64,000 bases of DNA. Source: Larus michahellis (Eukaryota > Chordata > Aves > Charadriiformes > Laridae). Location of the stretch: NCBI RefSeq assembly GCF_964199755.1, contig NC_133896.1, positions 102,020,301 to 102,084,300 of the forward strand. The letters are read 5' to 3'. Position numbers and translations under genes: made by a program. Numbering within the stretch: position 1 is the stretch's first letter; every line of letters starts with the position of its first letter. The notes below the pieces were generated by a model. It searched no databases. It had not been told where the DNA came from and was given only the letters and a program-made list of their open reading frames with translations. This document shows, piece by piece, positions 49,485 to 62,046 of the stretch.

Positions 49485-52400
49485 AAAATGTTTTACAAGT
49501 CCCAAAGTTCAACAGAGGGTGAAAGCCAGGACAGAACCAAAAATCTGCAAGAAACTGAATTTCCATATTTTATATGTCTCATATGGTTTTAGTACATCTA
49601 TTTTTTAGCTGCAACATTAATATTGACTTGGATGGTTCTTTGCCGTCTGCACCCCTCCACCCTCCACCCCCCCCCAGCTTCCTGAGATTCTATTGTCTTA
49701 AATTCTTCCCCAGCCCTCCTTAAGTTATTAATGGATACCGATGCCTTGACGACTGTGTTTGTTTTCTCCAGATATTCATAAAGCACTCAGACATCCTCCA
49801 GCATTCCACTATAGTAAAAAGCTTTGAGCAGTGGGAGCCATCTGACTCCAGAAACGACAGAGGGGGCTGGCACAAAGCAGCTGATCCTGCTTTTGCCAGA
49901 CTGATTCAGACGATGTTCTCTGTAGGCCAGGAGAGACAGGCTGGAGCGGAGGGGAGTAGAGGAGACATGTCTGCTTCAGTTGTAGCTCGTGCGTCTGTGC
50001 CTAGACTGAGTGCCAGCGCATTCAGAGCCGCAGGCAGGTGCTGGGGGAACAGGGTCAGCTCCATGGGGAGCTGCGCAGTGCGTTGTCTGTTAAGAAAACT
50101 GGGGATGCTCTCCTGCTGCAAAGAGGAGAGAGAGAGATGGCCATGGCTGCAGCACCCATTTGTCGCTGTTGCTAAGGTAGCACGTAACACACCCCCGCTC
50201 GCCTCAAAGCAAAACAGTGCGCATGGGAAATTTCACACAGGCAGGAGTCTTGCACGAGAGAGTGTTGCTCCCTGTCAGGCACTGTCTCCTATACTACTGA
50301 GCTGGCTTTCGCCAGTCCCCAAAGGATAACTCTCCATGCAGTTTCCCTGGGATTTTTTTTGGAGGTAGCAGTGCCATCCAGCTAGGCGTGCATCTGTAAT
50401 ACTTTGTCCTGCAATGCTCTGTCTTCTGCTGCTGAGAAAGGTCTGTAACGCCTCTGCTTGCTGATGGTCTCAGGAAGCAGGATTGTGCAGCGCCAGGCAG
50501 TTCTGATGTTTCTGATTCCTACTGAGAGAGAGGTTAGGCAGTTCTGCTTTCCTTTCTGGGCCAGGTCCACCACGCAAACCCTGTTGTAATAGCAGAGCTG
50601 TGTGCTTTTAACCACTTCTTTTTCTAACGTCACTGTGACCATTTTCCTCTCTTTTTGCCCTGCGGTGCTGCGTGTCTTTCTTCACCCAGAGCATGCACGC
50701 TCTAGAAACTTGTACAGAAACACATCTCGGAAGCTGTGACCCATTTCTGACTTGCTGCATGGGGTCCACGCGCTCCAAAAGCAATAGGTTGTATACTTTG
50801 AAAACACTGCGTGAGTCCTTCATTGATAACTACCAAGGCATGCTTTTGATCTTTCAACTAGGCAACTATTTTATTACTGCTACTAGGCACTGATCTGCCA
50901 TTTTATACCGGTTTACTGCTCTTTGGAGTGCCATTGATCACTGTTTGGGGTCAGCAAGTGAAGCTGCGGCAGCCGTGAATCACACACACAAGCCAACATG
51001 CAGGAGGCAGCGACTGCCGTGGCTGGCAGGAAAATGCTGAAGAGTGACATAAAAGCCTGCGTGCCTAAAGCAAAGGGTGTCCGTGGCTGTGATTTGTCAA
51101 ACTGACTGTGAGAACTTGTCTCTCTCAGCAAGAAATGCAGCGGCCAGACCTCCCTGTGTGTTCATGGACTCACTTGATGTACATATCGTAACGCTCACAG
51201 AAACCATCCATACCCAGAAGTCACGGTGCAACAGCAACGTGACGGACAATACCTTGTTCTCCCTCAAGCACCACAAAGCATTCGCAAAGGAGCCTGGTTA
51301 TCCCTTTCTTTTTTGATCTGGAAACTGAGGCATGGCAAGGTTAAATGAACTGACTAAGGTTTCATAATTAGCCAGTGGCAGAGCTGAGAATAGATTCCAT
51401 ATCCGTTTCTCCAGGCCTAAGATCTAACTCTCAGACCTGTCTCGGGGGCATAGGCAGCCTACCAAAGCTGTACATCACAGCTCTATAGAATATGACATTT
51501 TTAGAGCAGGCTCAACCCTGAACTTACTGTAAGTCTAAAAAAACCCCACCAAACCAGTCAAAAAAAAAAAAAAAGGAAAATAAAAGCAACAATATTTTCT
51601 TCTTATGAGAGATCTTGCCTGGGCAAGAGGGTAAAAATGGGATTCGAGTAGCATTTATAAATATTAATGGACTTCTAAGCACTAGCTGATTAAAAAAGTT
51701 CCCAAAGCCTGAACTAACTTTGAGTAATGGTTGCTGGAGACCTACTCAAAAATAAAGCAATGCTGTGACAAAGTGCTAACCTTTCACAGTTGTTTGATAG
51801 GGCTAAAATGCAATCATTTTTCCTCCATTTCAAAACTATTTCAGGGAAAGAGTGCTTCTTTCACACTCCCCCTTCCCCTTCCTTACTTACTCTCTTTCTA
51901 CTCCTGTATTTCAATGTGGGTTTTTTTTGTATTTCCATTTTTATTTTGCATTTTCTGTTCACCTGCCGCTGTAGCTATGGGGATTCATCACCCAACTTAT
52001 CCCTTTAGTGACTTGTTGGCCACCAAAAGCCCAAGCCTGTGACACGCTCTCCTGCCACAGGGGCTCCTGAACTCAAGCTTTGCAGCTCAGGCCACTGAAT
52101 AGCCGCTCCGGGCCACTGCCCGAGACAGCTAGGTGGAGCAACTGTCTTGGATGTTATCTACAGCTGCCCTCCACTTCAGTGAGGCTCCTGGAGAATCCTG
52201 GATCAGATTATCAACAAGTTTAAAGAAATTATATGTTATGGTATTTAGGTGGTGCAGATGGTGATCTGCTTTCACCCTAGGCATTTTCCCCCTTCCAAGA
52301 AGGTTCTGTAATGATGAAACAGTATGTATCATTTCAGGGAGTGGTTCAGTTAAGCAAGAACTGTAGTTTTCTAGTTGGTTCTCAAAGGCAGTTCCAGAAA

Positions 52401-52758
52401 TCTCTCATTTCGGTCAAGTTTCGCTCAGAGAGAGGGTCAGTTCTTCTGAAATATTTAAGAAGAAAGGTTCACAGCTTTAAAGCTGTTTAAAAACATGACT
52501 TCTCATCCAGTGTAAGTCAGAATCCTTTTTGATGTTGGAGAGAATTAGGCTCTACCTATCTTCAAATATTTTGGCTGAGTCACCTAAATGCATTTACAAA
52601 GGCTTGAGCAGCTTTCATTAGTGTATTGGCAGGTCTCAGAGCCCAGGGAACACATTGTCCCCCACATTGCAACTATTTGTTAGCAATGCGCCTATTATGT
52701 TCCATTATTGTAACCATGCCTTGCACTTTGCCACTCTGTCTTCCCTACAGGCACCTAC

Positions 52759-52788
52759 CAGCCCAGCCCAGCCCAGCCCAGCCCAGCC
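52759..52788 (+). repeat. (CAGCC)n short tandem repeat
   Basis: Five pentamer units of CAGCC. Confidence 0.85.
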
Positions 52789-55700
52789 GCCATCCAAGTT
52801 TTGCAACCCGTAAGTACAGCTCCGGGGCAAAATAGTGCCACTGCCTGCATCAAAACAGCAAGTCTTTTCCCTCCGTCACAGGTCACAGCCGGCGGAAGGA
52901 AGGTCTGTGTCTGCTCCCCTTCAGCCGCAGTGATGTCCCCTATGAAATAATACCCACGGGCAAGAGGCGGAACGTCCTGGTGAGCCGTTTGGAGAGACAG
53001 CCATGCCGACTGACTCCCCTTGCCTGCAGCCCGACTGGCCGCCTTCGGCCAGGATGGGCTGAGGATCAGACGAAGCCTCCCGGATTTCCTTGACGTGGCA
53101 CGCTCACAGTGTGGTTTTGCGCTCTGTCCTCTCCCTCCTCCTCCCTAGCCCCAACCCCGTCTGCTGCTGCCTTTCACCAAATCCATAGAAATACAATTAT
53201 CATGGAGATGTCTGCCTCTAGCGATTTTTTTTCTTTGGAAATAATTATAATTGGCTGTGGCAGTTAAAAACTTATCAGCGTAGACAGATGACAGACAGCA
53301 CAATCACATAAGCTTGCCTCTGAGAAAATAAAGCTAAAACCCATTTATCATCCTAGTTGGGAACAAAAGGCCTTCCTCTGAAGAGCCAGGCTGTGGAAAC
53401 ACAGAGAGGACTGTTATGCTCAGGGATTAAATCTGTGGTAGGTAACCAAGCGCAAGCAGTCCGTTTGCAGCAGGATGGTACTGTAGTAATTATATCACTT
53501 CTTTCATCTGAGGAGTACCTAACTATCTAGGGGCATATCAGCCAGTTCAGAGGCAGTGACCGAGGTCCCAAGAGGTTAATTAAGAGTCTGGAAGACAGCG
53601 GGCCTGAAGGGTGCACCATGGACACAGCAAAATGTAAGCATATCCCCATAGTGTCTATAAGGGCCACTTGCATTGGGATGCAAAGCTGGACATGGATCAC
53701 TTATTCCTGGAGTAAATCATTAATTGCCCTCTTCCAGAGAGCAGAAAAGTTTTGATTCCTGGGTGTGTCTCCAAGGCACAAGGTCTCCTGGAGCCATCTT
53801 TCATGTGATAGCTTGCCTGCCATCCCCGGGAGGAGCCTGCACCCTCTCCACCCTGCTTCCCAGGAGAGCCCGGGCAAGGACCGTGCAGCCCTTGTCCTCC
53901 CTCCCTCTTGGTTTAGCAGCTCTCATTCTCCAGCAGGGTAGGATAATCCAGCCACCCTGCCCACAGTCCAAATACAGATATTTTTTTTTCCAGATGATTT
54001 TTAACATCTGGACGCTCTTTGGGCTGAATGGGTTTCTGATGGCACGGGGGCCAGGGGCGGTTGGGGAGGTGAGTGGGAGGGCTTCTCTTGGTACTAATTT
54101 AAAATGCTTAAACAATTCATAACCATTCCTGAGGTATTTTAAGAAAATGAAAGCTGGGTAAGAAGAATGGTTGTCCTGTGGATGTTGTTGACTACCCCAT
54201 ATATGCCTCAAATTCTGAAAGATATGCTTGGATCTAACGGTATTTGCATAGGCACAAAGAGAAATATTGTTAGCACGCAACCAGTTGTTGTATGGGGGAG
54301 GGCTGAAAAGTGGATGGAGAGGGGGGAGGATGGGAGAGATAAGGAGAGAGGAATACCAGAAACAGAACTGCACAAAACGTTTTCTGTAGCTCTGCTTCCC
54401 AGGATTACAAACAACCCTCCAACATATTCACTAATTGACATGCCTCACGTGCAGCGACATTAGTGTCACTACTATTTCACTTGGCTTGGTGCATGCATTC
54501 TGCTGACAAACTCTTCTGCCTTCGGATGAAATTGTGGATGGTTTCAAACCTTTTTTTTTTTTTTTTTTAATAGTCGTCTTGGCTCCCAACAGCTTTGCCT
54601 GGTTAGATTTCCCCTTCTGGCTAAAAAAAGAAATTAGACTGATCTCTTTTGGCAGCTGTGAAATGGTTGCATATTGTGTATGTTTTCTTGATGAGCTTGC
54701 ATGAAATGGAATTTGGTTTTCTTTTGATGGATACACCACTTTTAGCACAATGTCCCCACAAGATTAGCAAGTGTTTACTTTTTTTAGAGGAGTTTTTATG
54801 TGCATGTAATGTCATGTATGCCATTTCTATACATTATGAATAGCGCATAAAGCTGCTTGAACAGGGAAATGGAACCGATTGAGGAATGTTTCCCCAGTGC
54901 ATGTGCAATATGATTTGTGATGGTGTGTAATTTGCTAATCACAAAGCTTCAGTCGATGGCAAAAATTCCATGAAATTCAGGTTTTAACTCTTACCACTTC
55001 CCAGAGCCAAATTCAGGTGCTGCATAACCTATGAAACCGGCTGTGCTGGGGCTGCCCTAAGAGCAGTTTAGCCCTGTGTCCTGTAATGACAGTGCCCAGA
55101 CGCGGATGCCTGGGCAAGAGGGCAGATGTATTCGGTAGTTCTTACTTTCTTGCTTCCACAGCCTCCAGTTTTTTTTAGCTCAAGCTCCCTGAGCTCCCTG
55201 TTTCTGCGTATTTTAGAGCCCACAATGAAGAGAGAGAGGAGGTGCAACTTCCACTGAAGACGACAGATATGACACTGAAAAGCACCGTGGGTGAATGTGA
55301 TTGCTCTGTCGTCTTGTATGGTTATGTGCACGAGCCTCAGTCTAGCCTGTGTTTCAGGGCGATGCTCTTATTAAGAATAATATCAATGAATGACAAAGGA
55401 GATGTTCCGAGACAACAGGGAAAAGGCCAAAATGAGTATAAAAGGGTAATAACATTATACGAGATCTTTATTATTATAATATTATGAAATCAAGTGGCTG
55501 GCATTCTGCCATTCTCTTGTCCAATGTCTAATTTACCCATGAAGGTCTTTTTTGAAATTAGATTCAAGAGAGTCTGGAGAGGACAGGGGGGCACGGAATC
55601 TATTCTCTCTTGAAATTAAAAGCTTTTGTGAGGTGGAGGTGGCATCATTTAATTGTTTGTCTGACAGGACTTCTCAAGATCAAATTCAAATGTAAGAAAC

Positions 55701-55953
55701 ACTAAGTAGTGGAATAATTAACACAGTGTTTTTGTTTCATTTATTATATACTCTTGGCCTGCCTGCTTGCTGAAACTCTTCGGTACTGGTAGGAGCCATT
55801 AATGGCTAATGGGGAATGACAGACTCTGGCCTTGTAGGCTGCAGTTGGACCACCAGCTGAAGCTGGTTTAGCCGTGGATTGCCAACAAAAGACTCCCCTG
55901 TGCCTCTCTTTCCCATTCCGTGCCTTCCCAAGGGGCTGCTGAGCCAACTGCGT

Positions 55954-55976
55954 GGGGTGGGGTGGGGTGTGGTGGG
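55954..55976 (+). repeat. G-rich (GGGGT)n stretch, G-quadruplex candidate
   Basis: Three GGGG runs separated by single T bases and then a GGG run after six bases. This fits the usual four-run quadruplex pattern. It is not near a recognised gene. Confidence 0.6.
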
Positions 55977-58900
55977 CAGGCGGGCGAGGGAGCTCCCACA
56001 GGATTAGCGTTCAGGCTGATCTTTGAGCTTTTCTAGCTCATCATGCTGCTTCGCATTGGCAACTCGTGCGAAGAAAGTGGCAGAAAGGTGCAGATGAGGA
56101 AACAAAACGGGGAACTGAACCTACCCGCAGCAGCTTCTTGTTAGATCACCTTAACCCAGCACTAAAGCTGAAGTCCCAGGGTTTTTCCTACCGTGACTGC
56201 CGGCAGAGCACTGCTTCTCCAGACAGGCTTCATCAGCCCAGCCGCCGCTAAAGCTGGGGCTTAGGAGGCTTTCCGAGCCAGTGTAGGCAGTCCACCGGGC
56301 ACTGCCTTCTCCAGCTTGGTGGATCTCCGTGGAACCAGGAGTCTTCCCAGGCAGTCTGTCCCAGGCCCAGGGCATGGAGACATACGGTCGGTCTGTGGCT
56401 CTGGGGCAGGGTGCCAGGGACGCAGGCAGCACTCCAGCTGAACCTAGCTTCAACTCTGCAACTGGCTTGTTTCAAGTAAAGCACTTTGGCATCATCATGT
56501 GGGCATTCTTCCACCTGATTTTGGTTACACAAGAGTATTTTCAACCCGCTTGTCATCGGAAGTCTTCAGTTTGGAGTAGGGACAAAGAAGTAACAAGGAA
56601 GAAGTTCTTTTCTGAGTTTTTCTGAGTCTTTTCTTTTCACTTCTGCCTGAAGTGGTAATTGTGGGTTCTGCCCTTTGACATCAAATTTGAACTTGCCAAC
56701 AGGAAAAAGGGAAGTGTTCAACAGGAACTCCACTGGAGTTACCACTGGTGAACTGAAAAAACTGTAAAACGCCTTTCGTTTTGTTTGAAATTTCCCTATT
56801 TCTTGTAAAAATTATACTGGACATAAAACATTAAAGAACAAAATTCTGTTTATCTACCAAGTAACAGCGGATAAATGAAGTTCATCTCCAAAGAGAGAGG
56901 GGAAAAAAGCAAGAGAGGAAACATAGTGCCCTGGAAAGGGTTACTGTAAGAATTTTTTTACCCTTTCCCCTCAAGATAGTAGCCAAACAATGACAGTTTT
57001 ATTGATTTGTAGCTGTTACAAGTAGGGTCTTACTTGTACTCTTGCAGCAGCTTACACTGCACTTAACTGTTTCTTTGTGGCTGCAGCAGATAATGTAATA
57101 TCTGCCTGTATAACAGCTGGAACAGCTCCAGCTATTCAGACACCAAAACTGGAAGAGCTGATAACAAAGGAGGCCTATGTGAAAACCAGCATCGTTCCAG
57201 CACATTTAGCATACTGGGCTCTGCCTTCCTCCTCCTCCCTCCTCTTCTTCCGTTTACAGTTTCCTTTCCTTGTGTATCTGTTTCTGAAGTTGCTCAGCCT
57301 CTGTCCTCACCTAACCTTTTGACTTCCCCCTGTTTTTTCACCTCTCCTTATTTCCTTTGATTTCTCCTTGTGGCTTTTGGGCACCAAAGCCAGTTCTGGT
57401 AAATATAAGTTTTGTTTGGGGGTGTTCGTGTGTGCACATATGCTGGGGAAAATATACTGTGACTTATGTTAGCTTATGTTAAGGCTGTAGTGAACTCCAA
57501 TTTCAGACCACTCTGTTCTCCCTACCCTCAATGCCTCTTTTTCCCTCTTCCTTTCAGCCAGCTGCTCCTTTTTCCTATCAACTGTGCTTTTCTCTTGCTG
57601 GTCACTGTCGTAGCAAATCTACTTGCTCCAGAGCTTTTGCTTCCTTTCTGGCTTCCTCTGCAATTGCAGCTACCTTCTGCCCCTTTACATCACAGAAACA
57701 GCCCCATCTTGATGACTCTTCCCATGTTGCAGCCCTCCTGTTTCTTTTCTGGGATTCTTTGCATGGGCATGTCCAATTGTTTCGTCGTGTTCACCACATT
57801 TTGTCCTCCAAGTCTCTCCTCCATGGGCATGATTACAACTACCGTGTCCTTAACCTTTCCTTTCTTCACTCTGCAGGCTGGTACCACTGCAGATGCCCGT
57901 AGCCTCTCGGTTCTGTTTTCACCTCTCTGCAAGGCACTGGGTGTGCAGTCTGCGATTCAGGCTGGCCACGATGGGCAATGCCCTTCTTTGCCTGAAGCAA
58001 CTTTTCATAGAAACCCACAGTCACTTCCTCCTGACAGGGTCAAGTGTACACCCAGGAATATGAGTTTTGGGGAAGGGCAAGGTGCGGCTCAGTGATGTGA
58101 GTAATATAACTGCCCTACCTGGTCATGGGGTGGGAACGGGGATCAGCAGGAAAGCTTCAACACCGTTGGTTTGTTCCCGGGTGTCCTGGTAAGTGTAATG
58201 CAAAACAGTCACTCAAAATAGCAATTGTCTCTTGAAAAATATGACTCATTTTGACACTCTTGGCTGCTTTAACCACATAAACCATTTGTAGGGCTCTAAT
58301 GACTCAGTGTGAAAACTCACCCACGCAGCTTGTGAAAGGCGAGGGCAGCGCTAGAATTAGCCCCAAGCGGAGTCCACCACAACACTTCTTCTAGGGAGCC
58401 GGTCCCGAATGAAAGGAGACCCTGAGCGCTGGCAGCTGTATTTCCAACACGGGGTGAAAAGCACCAAGAAGTGACTTCCAGTACTAACCTGACCAGCCAC
58501 TGGAAACAGACGCCTTTTTGTCTGGCTTTTGTTTTCAAATGGCCAATAAGAACAGATCAGCACTGGCACCATTGTCTGTAATAAGTGTGTTTTCACCCAG
58601 TGGAATAGTGTGGTGTGCTGTAAACAATTATGGCACTGAGTAAAGCATAATCGATCACAGAAGTGCCACAAAGGGTACATTTGCCAAAGCATGGTATAAA
58701 GACCAGGATCTGTATGATGGAGCTAGCACACTTAAGACAGTGAAAAAAGAGGTATCAGCATTCTCTGGAATGAAATATAAAATGGAGTGACATAAAGATA
58801 TTTCATAGCCCTTTACCATTGCATTTTCTGCATCACAGCAAAGCTCAATCTTCTGCTTGTCAGAAGGTCCCTCATTCTGATAAAGTGGTATTTTGTATTC

Positions 58901-61900
58901 TGAGTAACTGAAAAACAAATGCCATGTTTCTTCTCAGATGCAGACTTAGTTTACTGTTGCGCAGTGAGAGATCTTTCTGTATGCTATGGGTCTTCTTCAT
59001 TGCTATATTCTTGATGCTTTTTGTTGTGGTCACTCTGCTAAAATCAAGAATGGCAAATGCGGGTGTTCAGAGACACCTCACAATACGTGGCCACAGAATA
59101 AAAATCTAGGTCCTATAAGGAATATTACAGCTTTCTAAAGGCTACATCCTGTGGCCGTAGCTTCTTGTATTTCTCCTTTTCTTCCACCCCTGGACAGAAC
59201 ATCTTTTTATCACAGATGAAAGGCTCCCTCCTCCTAGCCAAAGCTTATGCTGATACAGGTGAAGTTAAGCTGCTTTGAAACTGTGGGTAGCAATACAGCT
59301 CTTCAAGATGCAGGTAAGAAGGAAGTTTCTTTGCAGAAGCAGATGGCTGAAATACAAGGGGGTCTGAAAGCAGCAACACAAAGATGTCTCTCCTCCAGAC
59401 AAAGAGATAAGCAGATCCATCCAGAGTTCTGAAGCTTTAGGCATAAAGGTGACAGAGTATGAAGAGAGTAGGTGGTGAAGATGTGAAAAAAAGGTGAGGT
59501 AGGAAAGCTAATCCTGACTCAGAAGAATATTTAGCCTGACCCCAAGAACAAGCCAAGAGATCAAGTCTAGCAGGAGAAGACTTGCATTTGGGAGCAGCTT
59601 GTGTGTTTTACTTTCTGTTTTTTGTTTGATTCATTCTGGGCACAGCAGTTACCACCTGGCTTCATCACCGCTTTCTCCTCCCCCTGATTAGAGCTGAGTT
59701 TTGATTAGCTGCTTTTAGCAGTAAGGTGACAAGCACCATGGTGTTCACCTTCCTCTTGTATGTATCTGTAATAGCAAATTCAGTCTGCCTGGCTTTCTAC
59801 GGTCTCCTACAGGGTTTACTTAAAGACCCTGTAGAGAAGCTAAGGTTTATATGACAGGATAGGTGGGGACAGCTTCCTGCTTCTGATCTCCTCTTGACAC
59901 CCATGCTGAATCGATGTCAGCAGGCCTCCCGGCAGTGGTTGCTCACATGTGGGACTCTACAGAGACACATCAGGTAGCTTCCACGCAGGTTAGCAGACGC
60001 TCAGACAGACCGACTGCATCAGTTATATTCCTGTCACATTGTCAAACTTTCGAGTATTTGGAGAGAAGCATCATCACAGAGGAGTAAGCTGTGCCCCAGA
60101 GAGGGATGAGGACTAACTAGAAGCAATGAAGGGAATATAACTGAGGCATGTTTTCTGTATCTAAGCAAAGATAAATTGGAAGAGCTTTTTAAAGGAAGCT
60201 TTTTCACTCTATCCATTTGAATTTGTTACCCATATATCAATCCTGTTCACAACTGAGAGAAAACGTAATTGACTTTCAATTGTTTATCTTCTCTGCAGTT
60301 ACCTGCAACTCTGCTTTTCAATAGACATATCACAAACCCAAACATAGTATTAAGTACATTCTTATTCAAACAGAAATGTCAGAGTACTGGAGTACTTAAA
60401 GCAAAAAAACCTCTCCAAAACTGTCACACCTAGGGTATACCTTTCTGCCCCAGGAACAAAGTCTTCTCAGAACAGTATTTTTTATTCTTTATTGCCAGTA
60501 TGATACAGCTGAAGATGATGAAAATCTTCAAGTGTGTTTCACTTGAGCTTATAATATGGGCATTCTACAGAAGGCTGTAATGAAATGTTTCCTAGACAGA
60601 TTAGTACAAAATTAATGAATGACACTCTCAAGATCACAGAGTTTTCATTGTTTTTACTGTTGTTTGATAGCATTTGTCAAACTTGGCAGAAAGGGCCTGC
60701 CATCATACTGGGAACTTGTGCACTTCCTGTAACAAAGGAAACAACGATCACCAGAAGCTGTTAAACCTCTTGAAACCCTTTGCACCATTTTCTGGCACTA
60801 GTTTCCGGCAAAATTTCACAAGCGGCCTATCTCCCTTGGTCCGACTGCAGGTTTGTAGTCTTTCACAAAAGGAGTCTTTGGTACGTTCACGGACCAGCAA
60901 TGCTGGGAGAAGGATAGAGAGAACTCTCGAAAACCTTGCAAGAGCCCAGCCCACCTCCCAAGATACAGTGAGAAACTTCAGCCCTAAAACTAGAGGAGGG
61001 ATGGGGAAACTTTTGGTCCAGGGGATGCCTACAATCCACAGTTTAATTCTTCCTGTTACTACTGAATAACACTGTGATGTCATTGCCATCCTTTGAAAGC
61101 TACAGAAACAGGAAAATATTTTGAATGAACAAGTGCAATTAGTGAGTCATCAAGAGGAATATTATTAGAAATAATTATTCTGTACTTCTGACCTTAAAAT
61201 ATTAATCTTTGTTGATTTTTACAATAGGTAGCCATGACACGTGACTAGCATGTCTCAGCCACTTCCAGGATGGAGTACTGAGACACAACCACTCTTAATT
61301 ACTTAAGACCAGGAATGAAAAAGAATAGAGTAAAACTAGCCAGTAAGTGAAAGACTAACATTATTCAAATTATTATTTACTCTCAATAAAAAAAGCTCTC
61401 AACCCTGCTCATACCGGCATTGACGGGGAATAACTGTTTGTTTGAAAAATGCTAGGGCTGTTACTAGGAGGCCGAAAGACGGATGTTTCCAGCAACGCCA
61501 AGCCCTGGAGCAATAGCTAAGTATTAGCTAATATCTGAGAAAGCCCTGGTCATGGTGTTTGCTAAAGGGAAAGATACATCGAGAACGGCAGACAAAAATA
61601 ACTTTTGCAATCCCAGAGCCTCCCTTGGAAATTCCCCACCTATGAACAGTATTCACACAGAAAAGGTGGTGCTCACATCCTCTGTTTACTTTATCTCATA
61701 GGCACTGACATCATAGGCCAGGCTTTCCCGGAGTTTTATGCCAAGCTTTTGTCAGAAAACACCTAAACATTTCCTAAAGCGTGAATACATCAACGAGAAA
61801 GCGGAAAGCGGGGACACTGCGGGAACTGGGAGCGGGTATTCCCAGGCAGGTTGTTACGCTGCCGAAGTCTGCTGCTGGTTTCAGCCAAGCAACAGGCAGG

Positions 61901-62024
61901 AGGATGTGCAGCGCGTCTGCGCATCCACGTGCAGCTGCCCGGTGGAAGCACACTGCCGCATTGACATTCAGGGAGCGGGCTGAGTGCCAGCGCGAAGAGA
62001 AACAGCCTCATGCTAATTTCTTCC

Positions 62025-62046
62025 TTTTTTTTTTTTTTTTTTTTTT
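62025..62046 (+). repeat. Poly(T) run
   Basis: Uninterrupted T run of about 22 bases. No retroposed gene was recognised beside it. Confidence 0.85.

Noticed and set aside
57466-58095. 209-codon plus-strand open frame rich in Leu, Pro and Phe
   Set aside because: It follows from CT-rich DNA. A second overlapping frame is also long, and no family or exon signals are visible.
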